From: Phoenix dactylifera
Taxonomy: Eukaryota; Streptophyta; Magnoliopsida; Arecales; Arecaceae
Length of the DNA stretch: 64,000 nucleotides
Direction: 5' to 3'
Assembly (NCBI RefSeq): GCF_009389715.1
Contig: NW_024067695.1
Span: 372,001 to 436,000, forward strand
Shown: one piece after another, positions 34,471-46,776 of the stretch
Numbering within the stretch: the stretch's first letter is position 1
Layout of the letters: every line of letters begins with the position of its first letter
Program-made: the position numbers and the translations under genes
Notes under the pieces: generated by a model
Database searches by the model: none
What the model saw: only the letters and a program-made list of their open reading frames with translations
What the model was told of the DNA's origin: nothing

Positions 34471-36235
34471 GTCGATTAACTGTGTGCAAAAAGCAGAAAA
34501 CTGTGTGCAAAAAGCACAAAACTGTGTTCGGGGGTAAATTTAGTGTGTGCCAACGTTAATTAAGTATGTTTCCAGGTTACATGCTCTAGGCTTACAACAA
34601 TAAGTGTGTGCAAATAACACATATCTGTGTGCAGTAAACAATAAATTGTGTGCACAGAGCAGAATGCTGAACTTAACTGTGTGCACATGGCACATATCTG
34701 TGTGCAGTAATCGATAAACTGTGTGCAAAAAGCAGAAAACTGTGTGCAAAAAGCATAAAACTGTGTTCGGAAAATTGTGTGCATGGAGCAGAATGCTTAA
34801 CTTAATTGTGTGCACATGGCACATATCTGTGTGCAGTAGTCGATTAACTGTGTGCAAAAAGCAGAAAACTGTGTGCAAAAAGCACAAAACTGTGTTCGGG
34901 GGTAAATTTAGTGTGTGCCAACGTTAATTAAGTATGTTTCCAGGTTACATGCTCTAGGCTTACAACAATAAGTGTGTGCAAATGACACATATCTGTGTGC
35001 AGTAAACAATAAATTGTGTGCACAGAGCAGAATGCTGAACTTAACTGTGTGCACATGGCACATATCTGTGTGCAGTAATCGATAAACTGTGTGCAAAAAG
35101 CAGAAAACTGTGTGCAAAAAGCATAAAACTGTGTTCGGAAAATTGTGTGCATGGAGCAGAATGCTTAACTTAACTGTGTGCACATGGCACATATCTGTGT
35201 GCAGTAGTCGATTAACTGTGTGCAAAAAGCAGAAAACTGTGTGCAAAAAGCACAAAACTGTGTTCGGGGGTAAATTTAGTGTGTGCCAACGTTAATTAAG
35301 TATGTTTCCAGGTTAATTGAGTTTGTGCCATGCTCTAGGCTTACAACAATAAGTGTGTGCAAATGACACATATCTGTGTGCAGTAAACAATAAATTGTGT
35401 GCACAGAGCAGAATGCTGAACTTAACTGTGTGCACATGGCACATATCTGTGTGCAGTAATCGATAAACTGTGTGCAAAAAGCAGAAAACTGTGCAAAAAG
35501 CATAAAACTGTGTTCGGGTAATTGTGTGCACAGAGCAGAATGCTTAACTTAACTGTGTGCACATGGCACATATCTGTGTGCAGTAGTCGATTAACTGTGT
35601 GCAAAAAGCAGAAAACTGTGTGCAAAAAGCACAAAACTGTGTTCGGGGGTAAATTTAGTGTGTGCCAACGTTAATTAAGTATGTTTCCAGGTTAATTGAG
35701 TTTGTGCCATGCTCTAGGCTTACAACAATAAGTGTGTGCAAATGACACATATCTGTGTGCAGTAAACAATAAATTGTGTGCACAGAGCAGAATGCTTAAC
35801 TTAACTGTGTGCACATGGCACATATCTCTGTGCAGTAATCGATAAACTGTGTGCAAAAAGCAGAAAACTGTGCAAAAAGCATAAAACTGTGTTCGGGTAA
35901 TTGTGTGCACAGAGCAGAATGCTTAACTTAACTGTGTGCACATGGCACATATCTGTGTGCAGTAGTCGATTAACTGTGTGCAAAAAGTAGAAAACTGTGT
36001 GCAAAAAGCACAAAACTGTGTTCGGGGGTAAATTTAGTGTGTGCCAACGTTAATTAAGTATGTTCGGGGGTAAATTTAGTGTGTGCCAACGTTAATTAAG
36101 TATGTTTCCAGGTTAACTGAGTTTGTGCCATGCTCTAGGCTTACAACAATAAGTGTGTGCAAATGACACATATCTGTGTGCAGTAAACAATAAATTGTGT
36201 GCACAGAGCAGAATGCTGAACTTAACTAAGTTTTC
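34471..36235 (+). repeat. Satellite-like tandem array, 368- and 379-bp units
   Basis: The landmark GTCGATTAAC starts at 34471, 34839, 35207, 35586 and 35965, giving units of 368, 368, 379 and 379 bp and a partial last unit. The longer units carry an extra stretch reading TTAATTGAGTTTGTGCCATGC. Each unit is itself made of repeated CTGTGTGCAAAAAGCA-like subrepeats. No coding meaning: the protein frames merely repeat the unit. Confidence 0.9.
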
Positions 36236-37375
36236 TGCTTTTTGTAGAAATAATCCTTTTCTTCTTTTTCTTTTCTTTTTCTTCTTTCTTTCCTTTTTCT
36301 TCTTTTTCTTTCATTTTCTTCCTTTTTCTTTTCTTTTTTTTTCTTTTCTTTCTTTTTCTTCTTTTTCTTTCTTTTTTTTCTTCTTCTTTCCTTTTCTTCT
36401 TTTTCTTTCCCTCTCTTCTTTTTCTTTCCTTTTCTTCTGTTTTTTTTTTCTTTTCTTTTCTTTTTTTTTCTTTTCTTTTCTTTTTTTTTCTTCTTTTCTT
36501 TTTTCTTTTCCTTTCCTTTTCTTCTTTTTTCTTTTTCTTTCCTTTTCTTCCTTTTTATTTATTTATTTATTTATTTATAATTATTTTATTTTATTAGAAT
36601 ATATTATTTATTTATTTATTTTATTTATTTGTTTATTTATATTTATTGATTTATTTATTTATGCATTTATTTAATTATTTATTTTTTTTTCTTTTTTTTC
36701 TTTCTTTTTCTTTCCTTTTCTTTTTTTTTTTCTTTTTCTTCTCTTCTTCCCTCCTTCTTTCTTCTTTCTTCTCCTCCTGCGAGCCGGCGGCGCCGGAGGG
36801 GGCCGGGCCGTGGCGGCCGTTGGAGGGGGCGGGGCCGCCGTCGACGGCGAGCCAGGGCCGACGGCGGCCGCGGGAGGGAGCTCGGGCGGGGGCCGTGGGA
36901 GGGGGCGAGGCCGCAGGAGGGGGCTAGGGAGGGGGCGAGCAGGGGCCGGCCGCGGCCGCAGGAGGGAGCTCGGGCGGAGGCGCGCCATGGTCGGCGGCGG
37001 CCGGGCCTTCTTCTTCTTCTTTTTCTGCTGAGATCGAAAGATTAGGAGGGGAAGGGGCACGGGAGGTGGCGGAGCCGCGGGATGGGGCTCAGTAGGAAGC
37101 GAGACGGCGCCGGTGGCAGCCACGGGAGGGAGCTCGGGCGGGGATGGGCCGTGGTCGGTGGCGGCTGCCCCTGTTTCTTCTTCTTCTTCTGGGAATGGGA
37201 GATCAAAAGGGGTAGGGGCATTTTCGGTATTTTTTGAAAAAACAAAAGGGGCTGAAGGACCGGGAATTAAACTTAATAGAGATAATGGACGAAAAATTTT
37301 AAGACCGGTCAACGGGGACTTTTTGTTATAGCGTGGTCTAAAAGAGGGTGGGTGATTAATTTCCCCAAAAAAAAA

Positions 37376-38230
37376 TCCCGGGCTGTCATCAAGAACGCCC
37401 CCGCCTCGACTACTGCTTTGACCCCCGGAAGCTCAACGTCCCCGCGGCCTCCGCCCTCACCACCACCCTCTCTACCAAACCACCAGCAACGCCCCAAGCA
37501 ACTTTGTCTCTGTCAAAGCTCGACTCCTCGTATGCCAAATTTGTCTGCCTCCAGGTCCTCTACAACCTCACCGCCTGTCCTCGAGACCTCTGCCCCATAG
37601 TCGTTCCTGGCCTCCTCGATGCCCCCTCAGCAGCGTCCTCCAAAACCCTCCTCGGGATGGTCGGCCGCAAGACCTTTGCCTCCCTCGTCTCCACCAGCAG
37701 CCTCGAGTTATCTTCTGTTCCGCCATGGACAAAGGCTTGCCCTTTTTCGGCTCCGACGTCAAGGTCTTCAAGGTCCCTGGCATTTTCGATCTCTACTCCC
37801 TCTCTAGAGCCTAGCTTGTCACTTTCCTCCAGTTACCATGCCCTTCCTTCTTATATATGCCCCCAGATCCTCACTTAAAACCGCCAAGGGCCAGATCGCC
37901 ACCATGGCCCCAGGCGACGACGACCGTGTGGGCGGCTGGGAGGAATAAATAAGGCACCGGCAACTCCCACGTCGCAATCATCCCCCTTATCCTCTATCTC
38001 AAAGCTAAAGACTTACCTCACTCTGCCTTTTTGTTGCCAGTTACGATGTCAAGCAGAGGCATGGGAGCTTGATGGTGGGGATGAGCTCAAGGTCAAGCTC
38101 CTTCCGCGGACCTCTCACAAACGCAGTGTTCGGGCTTCTGAATGGGAAGAAGAAGAAGGGAACCGGATGAGAGATGGTATTGGACCGTTTTCACCTTTTA
38201 CGTAAGCCACTCACCTGAACTGAACAACCA
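37376..38230 (+). other. GC-rich decayed coding-like region, unrecognised
   Basis: From about 37390 to 37880 all three plus frames show alternating plausible protein stretches (for example YCFDPRKLNVPAASAL, LDSSYAKFVCLQVLYNL, FFGSDVKVFKVPGIFDLYS), suggesting a gene or retrocopy broken by several frameshifts. I cannot name the family. The last part may already be the 5' portion of the LINE that continues beyond the hAT element. Confidence 0.3.
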
Positions 38231-38427
38231 ACTTGAGACAAAAATGAAGATTTATGATGTTTCGAGCCTGCACTGCTCCCGAAGGAAAAGAGTCTCTGGT
38301 CTAGGAGACCGCTGGTGTTGCCAACACAGTGAAATGGGACATGTTGGGGGATCCTCCTCTGGTTTGGTTCCGGTGGGATGCAAGCCTGGGGCTTCTAGCA
38401 AAGATGATAGGGTAGGGTACACCTTGG
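38231..38427 (+). mobile_element. Upstream piece of the LINE split by the hAT
   Basis: If the hAT (38428-42166) and one copy of its CACCTTGG duplication are removed, the reading frame from this piece (VGYTL) passes without a break into VMAMRKDQWPW at about 42174. The latter lies ahead of the LINE endonuclease region. It is probably the end of the LINE's first open reading frame. The 5' boundary is not visible. Confidence 0.45.
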
Positions 38428-41400
38428 CAGGGCGGCCCAATGTATTTGGGGGCCTAGGGCGAACTCACTAAATGAGGCCTTTTTTAAAATAATAATAATA
38501 ATAATAATAAATTTTTAATAAGTATAAAATACTTTAAAAATTTATTTAAAAATAATCCGTCTAGCTTTTTGAGATGCAAAATTACTAATCAAATTTTTGT
38601 ACTCAAGATTCATTAAAATACTATTTTCAATCGATAATATAGCTAATCCATTTAATCTTTCTTGTGACATAGTTGACCGTAAATAAGTTTTTATCAACTT
38701 TAATTTTGAAAAACTTCTTTCAGCAGAAGCAACTGTTACAAGTATTGTTAACAATATCCTATAAGTAATGAATGCATTTGGAAAAGAATCTGTTTTTTTA
38801 ATAAAACTTAAAGTATCAATAGGGGTACTAGTTTCTATTTGTAAAACTTCTTTTAAAATATTTAACTCCGAAAACAGATCAAGACCATCAATATCAGAAT
38901 ATTCACCGTGCTTTAAAAAGTTTTCAAGATTAAGACAACACTTTTTCAAATTCTCTTCATTCAAAGATTTTAACTTTCTAAAATTAAACAAAAAACCAAA
39001 AACATTTTCATATACAGTAAATTGTTCAAATCTATTTTGAATTGAAAAAATAGCTTGATCTACTATATATAAAAAGTAATCAATTCTAAAAGATTCTTCA
39101 GCTGATCTTGTTATCTCATCATTATTATTTTCATCAAAATATTTTTTCTACGGATCACACGTTTTTCACGAAATATAGGTTCTGTTTCCATTTCATTTGC
39201 AATTTCTCTAGATGAATTTAAAGCATTCATGAATCCATTTTTCCTATAACTTTTCAAATAAGAAAGAAGACCTTTTAATTGATCTATAGCAACATCAATA
39301 TGAATGTCTTCAGATTGTAAAATCTTACTAACTGAATTAACAGCAAACAATATATCGTACCATATATTCATGCCTAACAAGAATTCAAAATTTTCAATCT
39401 CATATGTAGCTAAACATATAACCTCACTCTTTATTTTAGGATCTTCACTAGTTTCCGCTAATTGAACTAATGCATCTCTTATTTTAGGAGCTTGATGTTT
39501 AATTGCTTTGACACTTTCAATACGACTTTTCCAACGTGTCTGTGACAAAGGTTTAAGAGTTAATGTAGATACATTATCTTGTAAAATTTTCCATCGTTTT
39601 GTAGAAGAAGAAAATAAGGTATAAATTCGTTGTATTACTCCAAAAAAAGATATAGCCTTAGGACATGAGTTAGCAGTATCACATAATACTAAATTTAAGT
39701 TATGATATCCACATGGTGTGTAAAATGCTCTAGAATTTATATCTAATAATCTTCTTTGTACACCTTGATGTTTTCCTTTCATATTAGACCTATGTCATAC
39801 CGTTGTCCTCTTATATCATTAATCTCAAGTTTATATTTTTCTATTATATTTATAAGTGCAACAAAAAGGCCTTTTCCAGAGGTATCATCTACTTCTAAAA
39901 ATTCTAAAAAATATTCTTCTATTTTTACTGGACTTGTTGAAGTATCTACACATCTTAAAACTAGGGTCATTTGTTCTTGATGGCTTGCATCAGAAGTGCA
40001 ATCAAGTATTACAGAAAATTTAAAGTATTTTACTTCTTTAATCTTTTTAATTATTATAGTTTTAATTTCAGATGCTAACATTTGAATCAATTCATTTTGA
40101 ATCTTATGACCTAAATAATGATTGTGAATTTCACCATATTGAATGCGTCGAATATGTTCTTGCATTACTGGATCAAATTCTGCAATCATTTCAATAAAAC
40201 TTAAAAAATTTCCATTATTGCTTTGATAGATCTTTTCATTCTTTCCCCGAAATGCTAAATTATTTTTTGCAAGATTTTTTACGACAGCAATAATTCTCAA
40301 TAATACTTTTTTTCAATGATCTTTCTCTTGGTTTATTTATTCTTGGAGACTTTTGTCAATTGTCTTATTTTTCAACAATCTCACTTCTAAATTAATCCAT
40401 TTATTCATGCTAGTAATATGTTCATTAGTTATTTCATGACTTTTGATCATAATACCTAGATTTTTCTAATTCCTAGTTCCTTCATTAACTAAGTGACTCG
40501 TGTTAGGTGTTGAATCAAATAATTTACAAGAAAAACAATATACTCTATCCAAATCCTTCAAATACACTAACCATCTTCTATCATATTTTTCACCATTAGG
40601 TAATTTACGAATGTAATGTAGCGTAGAGAAGTGCCTATTATTTTCATCCTTAGGAAAATAAAGATCATAATCTCTAATTGGACCTCTTTCTACTAATAGA
40701 TCTCTCAACCTTGTATCGATTTGCTTCCATTGACCAGGATCGTATATATTTGTAGAAATAGAACTAATTTCATTAAGCTCTACACTATCCTTATTTATCC
40801 TATCTTCATCTAATTTCTCATTATGTTCTTCACCATGAATATGGTTGTCAATCTCATTTTGTTTCATTCCTTTCATGTCATCTTTTAGCTCTATTTCAGG
40901 TGCTTGTTCTGTTGTTAATTCCTGAGTTGAACTTGATGTAGTGTTTTATTTGTTTGTCATAACAAATTTATCTAGAGCTCCTTTTTGAGATTGAACGAGT
41001 TTTTCGATTTTTCTTTTTTTTTTAAGTTTTTCATATCCACATTCATATTTTCTATTAGACATTTGAATATAAAAATTATATTACCAAACAAAGCAATTAA
41101 GATAATTACTACAAACAAATTAAAATATAAAAGAGAAAAAATAGAAGAGAAAAATTGTAACAAAATTATAGAAATTGCAACAAAATTAGGAAAATTAGAC
41201 ACTGGATGTTGAAAATATAATCAAACAACAAAAGGAGGGTTAGAAGGATCACACCATATGTTGTGCTATAGTGCCACTACCCATTGAGTCACTGTCACAG
41301 ACTGACAGACTCAGTCTCTCAGTGAGACGGACGTGAGGGCTGAGGGGACAGCCGGGCCCGCCGGGGTCACGGGACAACGGGAGCCGGGGCCGGGGAGGGA

Positions 41401-42166
41401 GGCGAGGAGGTCACGCCGTCTGCCGTCACGGCCTCACGCCTCACGGGAGCCGGGGCCGAGGGCGGGCGAGGAGCGGAGGAGGTCACGGCTCACGGGAGTG
41501 ACGGACTGACGGTGTCACAGGCGGGGTCCGGGGACTGGGAGGCGCTCAGGCGGAGGAGACGACCTCGCCGGCTCGCTGGATTGAGCCGGACGGGCCGACG
41601 GGGTCACGGCCTCACGAGAGCCGGGGGCCCGAGAGGCGGGGCCGCGGGAGGGAGGCGAGGAGGTCGCGGGCGGCGGGACCGCCTCGATGCCGGGGAGGCG
41701 GGGACGGTCGCGGGATGCCGGGGCCCGAGGAGGCGGGGAGGCAGACTGGCGGAGGCGCGGCCGCGCAGGGGGAGGCGAGGAGGAGACGAGTAGACGACCC
41801 AGGCGGTAGGCAGTCACACCTTCACGGAACAGTCGAACAGAGTAGAAGAGGATTGAGGAGTGGAGGAGGAGTGGAGCAGGATGAGGATTTTAAAGAGAGC
41901 CAGAGAGGAATGATGGGCGATGGCATCATGGCCGATGGGAATATGGGATCGGATTAAGCCATTGAGGAGGAGTGGACAGTGGAGCACCCGCGTCTTGTCG
42001 AGGTATCCGTTGGCTCCTGCGGCCTTACCCTCTGACACTATAGCTAGCTAGTAGCTAGGAGCGGGAGCTGGGAGGCTAGAGCCTAGGATGCTGTCGCGCG
42101 GGGGCCTTCTCTCGAGCCGGGGCCTTGGGCGACCGCCTAGGTCACCTAAGGCTTGGGCCGCCCCTG
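38428..42166 (-). mobile_element. hAT transposon, full-length but decayed
   Basis: A 3739-bp element with hAT-type termini: CAGGGCGGCCCAA at the left (one G fewer than the CAGGGGCGGCCCAA of the right end read on the other strand). It is flanked by the perfect 8-bp duplication CACCTTGG (38420-38427 and 42167-42174). The minus strand carries a broken transposase gene. About 41300-42166, its 5' side, is extremely GC-rich with repeated GTCACGG/GGGAGCCGG motifs and no clear coding function. It is inserted in a LINE. A shortened relative lies at 48878-50366. Confidence 0.92.
38542..41062 (-). pseudogene. hAT transposase pseudogene (DUF4371/ZMYM1-like group)
   Basis: In order on the minus strand: an N-terminal basic segment from ATG at 41062 (MSNRKYECGYEKLKKKRK); an in-frame stop at 40946-40948; a TTF-type zinc-finger region with WLVYLKDLDRVYCFSCKLF (about 40500-40620); further stops near 40466; and the DUF4371-type core with [13 protein letters not shown] and MTLVLRCVD. 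After a frameshift near 39780 come CGYHNLNLVLCD and QTRWKSRIESVKA. After another frameshift comes the C-terminal hAT dimerisation region, TVASAERSFSKLKLIKTYLR, ending at 38542. At least two stops and two frame changes mean it cannot make transposase. Confidence 0.9.
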
Positions 42167-42174
42167 CACCTTGG

Positions 42175-45100
42175 TGATGGCCATGAGGAAGGACCAGTGG
42201 CCTTGGGTGTTATATCAGTGGAGCCTGCGTGCCAACTGCCAAATGGCACAGATGAACAGTGGGACACGCCTTCGAGTCTTGCATCAGCTGATAGCCTCTG
42301 TTAAGGGTGTGAATCACAGTGAGTCGGCTAATGCAGTGACTTGGTGAGTGGTGGTGAATTGGATTTGGAGACAAAATGTGGCAGCGGCCCGGGGGGTGTG
42401 GGTTGTGCCGACGCCCCACGTGCATCATGAGAGCCCTTCTTTGGAATTACCATGGTGCAGGGAAGCCTTTCTTTCTCCCGGCTTTTCATAGGTTGGTGCA
42501 CCAGCATAAACCGGAGATTTGTGTTTTGTTTGAGATCCGGCTATCCGAAATGAGCCTTCAGAGGGCTAGAAAGGCAGTTCTGAGGTCATGGGGGGGGGGT
42601 CTATGCAGTGGAATCTCAAGGATTGTCGGAAGATATTATTGTGACTTGGGCACAGGATGGATGTAAACTTGATGTCTTCCATGTAGGTAACTAAGAGGTC
42701 ATCATAGTGATCTCGGAGGATAATCGAAGCCCGTGGGTTTTTGCAGCTGTGTATGCCAGTACAAATTTTAGAGAACAGAGGTTGTTGTGGGCGGAGGCGT
42801 CTCAGCTTATCAGTCAGGGCTCTCCTATGTTGTTGGCAGGTGATTCAATTATATTGTTGATCCCTAGGAGAAGATGAGGGAGGAAGGCCTTTACTTATAA
42901 GAGGGAGATCAAGGAGTTGCAAGAATTCATTATGTCGAATGGATTGATAGACTTGGGCTTCTTGGGCCCAAGATTCACATGGTGCAATAATCAGCAGGGG
43001 TAGGCACGGGTTTGGGAGAGACTGGACATAGCCTATGCCACAGCCGGGTGGGTTCAGTGTTTCTCTGACCATCATGTTCGTCACCTGTCGAGGATTGCGT
43101 CTGACCACAACCCCTTATTGGTTAGTACTGATGCACTTGTTTCAGTTTATTCCTCCTTTAGATTTGAGAAGTTCTGGCTACGTTATCCACGATCCTGGGA
43201 GATTGTGAGGGAGGCATGGGGTGTACCGGTCAGAGAGGATGCTATGTACCGAGTGTCTCGCGGGTTGGAGCTGACGAAGAGAAGGTTGAGGAGGTGGAAC
43301 CGTGAGGAGGTAGGAAACATCTTCAAGAGGATTGAGGAGTCTGAGGAGGCCATTGCTAGGTTACAGTCCCAGGAGGCTATGAGGAGGGGCTTGGCAAATG
43401 AGAAGATGGGGGAGCTTAGGTTACTTTTAGCACTGCATGACTCTCTCCTGAGACAACAGAAGATTTTTTGGAGACAAAAATTGAGGGTACAGTGGATCCA
43501 GGAAGGCAATCGGAACACTAGATTTTTCCACCAGGCGGCAGTGATCATTAGGCATCGGAACAGGATCAAAGCTATCAGGGATGAGGGTGGGCAGTTAGTG
43601 GAGGACCCATATATGATTCAGAGGGTGTTGGAGGGTTTTTTCAGGGTCAGATGATTTGGGCAAACAGGTAGTGGGATCTCAGAGGACATTGTGCCGCCAT
43701 CGATACGGGTAGCGGAGGAGGATACTGCAGCACTGATCAGGCCGGTATCGGAGAGGGAGATTTGGAAGGTGATGTGGTTCCTCGAGGGGGACAAGGTGCA
43801 GGGGTCGGATGGTTTTTCGGAGGTACTAGATGATTGTTGGATAGGAAGTAACGGCAGCCATACAACAGTATTTCTGTATAGCCGTAATATCTACAAATTG
43901 GGAGAGGACCTTGTCACCCTAATACCGAAGCGGCAAGATGCTTCCGAGCCTAGTCACTTTCGTCCGATCAGTCTGTGCACTACCATGTACAAAGCGACAA
44001 CGAAGATACTAGCAGTTAGACTGAGGGGCATTCTCCCGAGGCTTATCAGCCCGGAACATGAAGCTTTTGTGGGAGGGCGGAGTATTACAGATAATGTTCT
44101 TATTGCTCAGGAGGTCATGTTTGATCTTGGCAGGGCTTCGAGTAGGAGTTTGATGGAGATCAAACTTGATATGGAGAGAGCCTATGACAAGATGAGATGT
44201 GATTTTGTGCAGCAGTCTCTGTAGGGGTTTGGTTTTCACGAGATATGGATTAGATGGGTTATATATCAGAGCCCCTTCCTTCGCCATATTGGTCAATGGG
44301 ACACCATCCCGGTACTTCGTGTCCTCTGGTGGATTGCGTTAGGGCTGCCCCCTTTCTCCATTATTGTTTATTATCTATGCAGACACACTCTTTAGAGCCC
44401 TTTGGCATGCAGTGATCACCCAAGATTTGGAGGTTTATAGGCCTGTGCCGGATGCTACACCGATCTCTCATTTGCTCTTCGTCGATGACTGTCTATTATT
44501 AGCCCGAGCAACTAGGCAAGCTGCATGGGTTATATGGAGGGCTCTTCGGGATTACTGTTCTATGTCTGGTCAACGGGTCAATTTATCTAAGTCAGCTATT
44601 TGTTTTAGCCAGAAGACCAGACCGGCTGTGAAGACTTCCATATTGAAGATCCTGGAGGTGGGAGAGTAGGAGGGCATGCTGAGGTACTTGGGAGTGGCGC
44701 TCTCTAGTCAGCGTCTACGTAGTAGGGATTGCTCTTTTCTTGAGCTCAATATCAGGCACAGGTTGGAAGGCTGACAGTTCACTCTCCATGATGGGTAGAA
44801 TTATCCTGGTGCGGTCAATTCTCTCTTCGATCCCTATCTACTTACTATCCAACTCCCTCATCCCAGTAGTGACAGTGAGGAATCTTGAGCAGATCTTCAG
44901 CAACTTTATTTAGGGGAGGAACGGAGGTAGAGGTGGCATCCATCTGATGGCGTCGAAAGTTGTATGTCAGCCGACTAGGTATGGAGATTTGGGGGTACAG
45001 TCTTTGGTGGCAAGACGGGGGGTCTTAGCGGTACGGCATGCCGTTAGATTCATGTTAGAGCCTGATGGCATGTGGTCCTCCCTAATGAGGGCCAAGTATG

Positions 45101-46575
45101 GTGCTTTAGTGCTCGGGGTCCGAGCTGGTCGTCGCCACTCACCGGTTTGGAGAGAGATCTGTGCTAGAGCAGTGTTGGTGCTATCCACGATCAGATGGAC
45201 CATTGGTGATGGTCGGTCCATTGATGTGCTGGAGGATTGCTGGGTGACGGAGCAGCCGACTGGTAGGCTACCTGTTATGGTGGATACGTCGAGGTTAGCC
45301 GGTCTTAGGGTCAGAGATTTGATGGAGCCTGGGGGGGCTGCTGGAGGGAGGAGTTGATTAGGGAGGCTTTTAGAGAGCAGTTGGCAGAGATGGTCCTGGC
45401 CCTACCAATTCTTGCCCGGGAGGGGCCAGACAGACTAGTTTGGGTGCCGACAGGACGATCGCAGGTGCGAGCCAGAGATATTCATATGTTGATGAGCTGA
45501 GAGCCAGTCCGACAAATAGAAGGAGGATGGATTTGGAGAATGCGGATTCATCCGCGTATGGCGCTCTTCATCTGGAAGGTGGCAGGGGTTTGCTTACCGA
45601 CCAAGAGCCAGTCCGACAAATAGAAGGAGGATGATTACTCAGTATTGTGAGGAGTGCATGGAGACCGAGGAGACTATTGATCATGTTCTTTTGCAGTGTC
45701 CCAGAGCTAGGGGGATTTGGAGCAGATCACCTTTCTTTGCTGCCTCACTCAGTCGAGTGGGCACAGGATTTGATTCATTGGCTGAGAGTCTCCATGCGGA
45801 GGCCTAGTACTATTGAGGCGGGGATCTGTTGGGCATATTTGGCTTATTATATTTAGTTGGACAGGAATGCTGGCATGCTTGAGGGCAGAAGGTTACCCCC
45901 GCTGATGGTGGTGGACAAAGCCATGCTCCATGTGAGGGAGGTCACTACAGCTGCCGCTAGGTTCTCTTCTAGGATGGCCAGGAACACCTGGGATACTCTT
46001 TCCGCTGTCACAGCGCCTAGGTTTGCTCTTGTTTCTTGGGTATCCCCACTCCTTGGTCATCTCAAAGTGAACTTCGATGGTAGTATGTCAATGGACGGGG
46101 TGTCAAGAGGAGTTGGCTTTGTGATCAGAGATCATCTTGGTAAGATGATAGTAGCTGGTGGCCGCCACACGCCTAGACTTACTGTAGTTGGGGTGCAGCT
46201 GCGGGCAGCTTGGAAGAGGATATCCTATGCGAGGTGGGTACTTGGTGTTGAGGATATATGCCTTGAGGAAGACTCCTCTGCGGTGATCGACTGTATTCGG
46301 TGAGTGAACAGATATGGTAATGGTTATCCTCTTATCTGTGATACCTGTAGATTGGCTCAGGAGCTGAGCAACTTTCGAGCCTTACATGTTTTTCGGGAGG
46401 CGAACAATATAGCAGACTGGGTTGCCTCATTTGTTGTCCGGCACTCCGGAGAGATCATATGGACATCTGTAGGAGATATTCCTTATACCTTATACTTTTT
46501 ACTTTCTTTTGATATGGCTGGATGTACTCAACTTAGAGCTATAGGAAATACCGTTTTCATCAAAAAAAAAAAAAG
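42175..46575 (+). pseudogene. LINE (L1-type) polyprotein, multiply broken
   Basis: Domains appear in the order of a plant L1-type second reading frame. The endonuclease starts near 42427 (MRALLWNYHGAG). A linker follows at 43118-43654. Reverse transcriptase has FRPISLCTTMYK and AFVGGRSITDNVL (43950-44100), then the catalytic box as FVDD at about 44478. A zf-RVT zinc-binding region follows (YCEECMETEETIDHVLLQCP, about 45640). Last is RNase H, with LKVNFDGS near 46070 and FREANNIADWVASF near 46390. A poly(A) lies at 46561-46573. Many stops and frameshifts separate the pieces. A 30-bp segment is repeated at about 45500 and 45603. It is one of several LINE relics here and by far the most complete. 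Confidence 0.9.
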
Positions 46576-46678
46576 CTAAACCAAAGTCATCTTCTTGCAA
46601 ATAAAATTAACTTTACCTAGATTGATTTTGTAAATACGGACGAGGAGAGGTGTGATAGATCATATTTGTCTTGGGTGT

Positions 46679-46681
<3 letters not shown>

Positions 46682-46770
<89 letters not shown>
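46682..46770. repeat. (TA)n microsatellite
   Basis: About 89 bp of uninterrupted TA dinucleotides. Seen directly. Confidence 0.95.

Positions 46771-46776
<6 letters not shown>

Larger units (their letters stand above)
32693..37366. mobile_element. 4.7-kb palindromic element, possibly Mutator-like
   Basis: The outer ends are exact inverted repeats: GGGGAAATTAATCACC at 32693-32708 and its complement at 37351-37366. Nine A residues lie directly outside each end (32684-32692 and 37367-37375), which would be a 9-bp target duplication typical of Mutator-like elements, though poly(A) is weak proof. Inward, the two arms mirror each other block by block: GACCGGTCTT, GC-rich (about 32820-33300 and 36776-37225), purine/pyrimidine-rich, and (AAAT)n (about 33400-33530 and 36556-36670). 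The centre holds a tandem array. No transposase was found, so it is non-autonomous. Long open frames inside are low-complexity only. Confidence 0.7.

Noticed and set aside
34471-36235. Possible CRISPR-like array
   Set aside because: The repeated units are long (368-379 bp) and fully repetitive without unique spacers, and the context is plant nuclear DNA.
41512-41817. Arg/Gly-rich open frames of about 95-100 codons on both strands
   Set aside because: They lie in the GC-rich leader of the hAT element, have no conserved motif, and similar frames appear on both strands.
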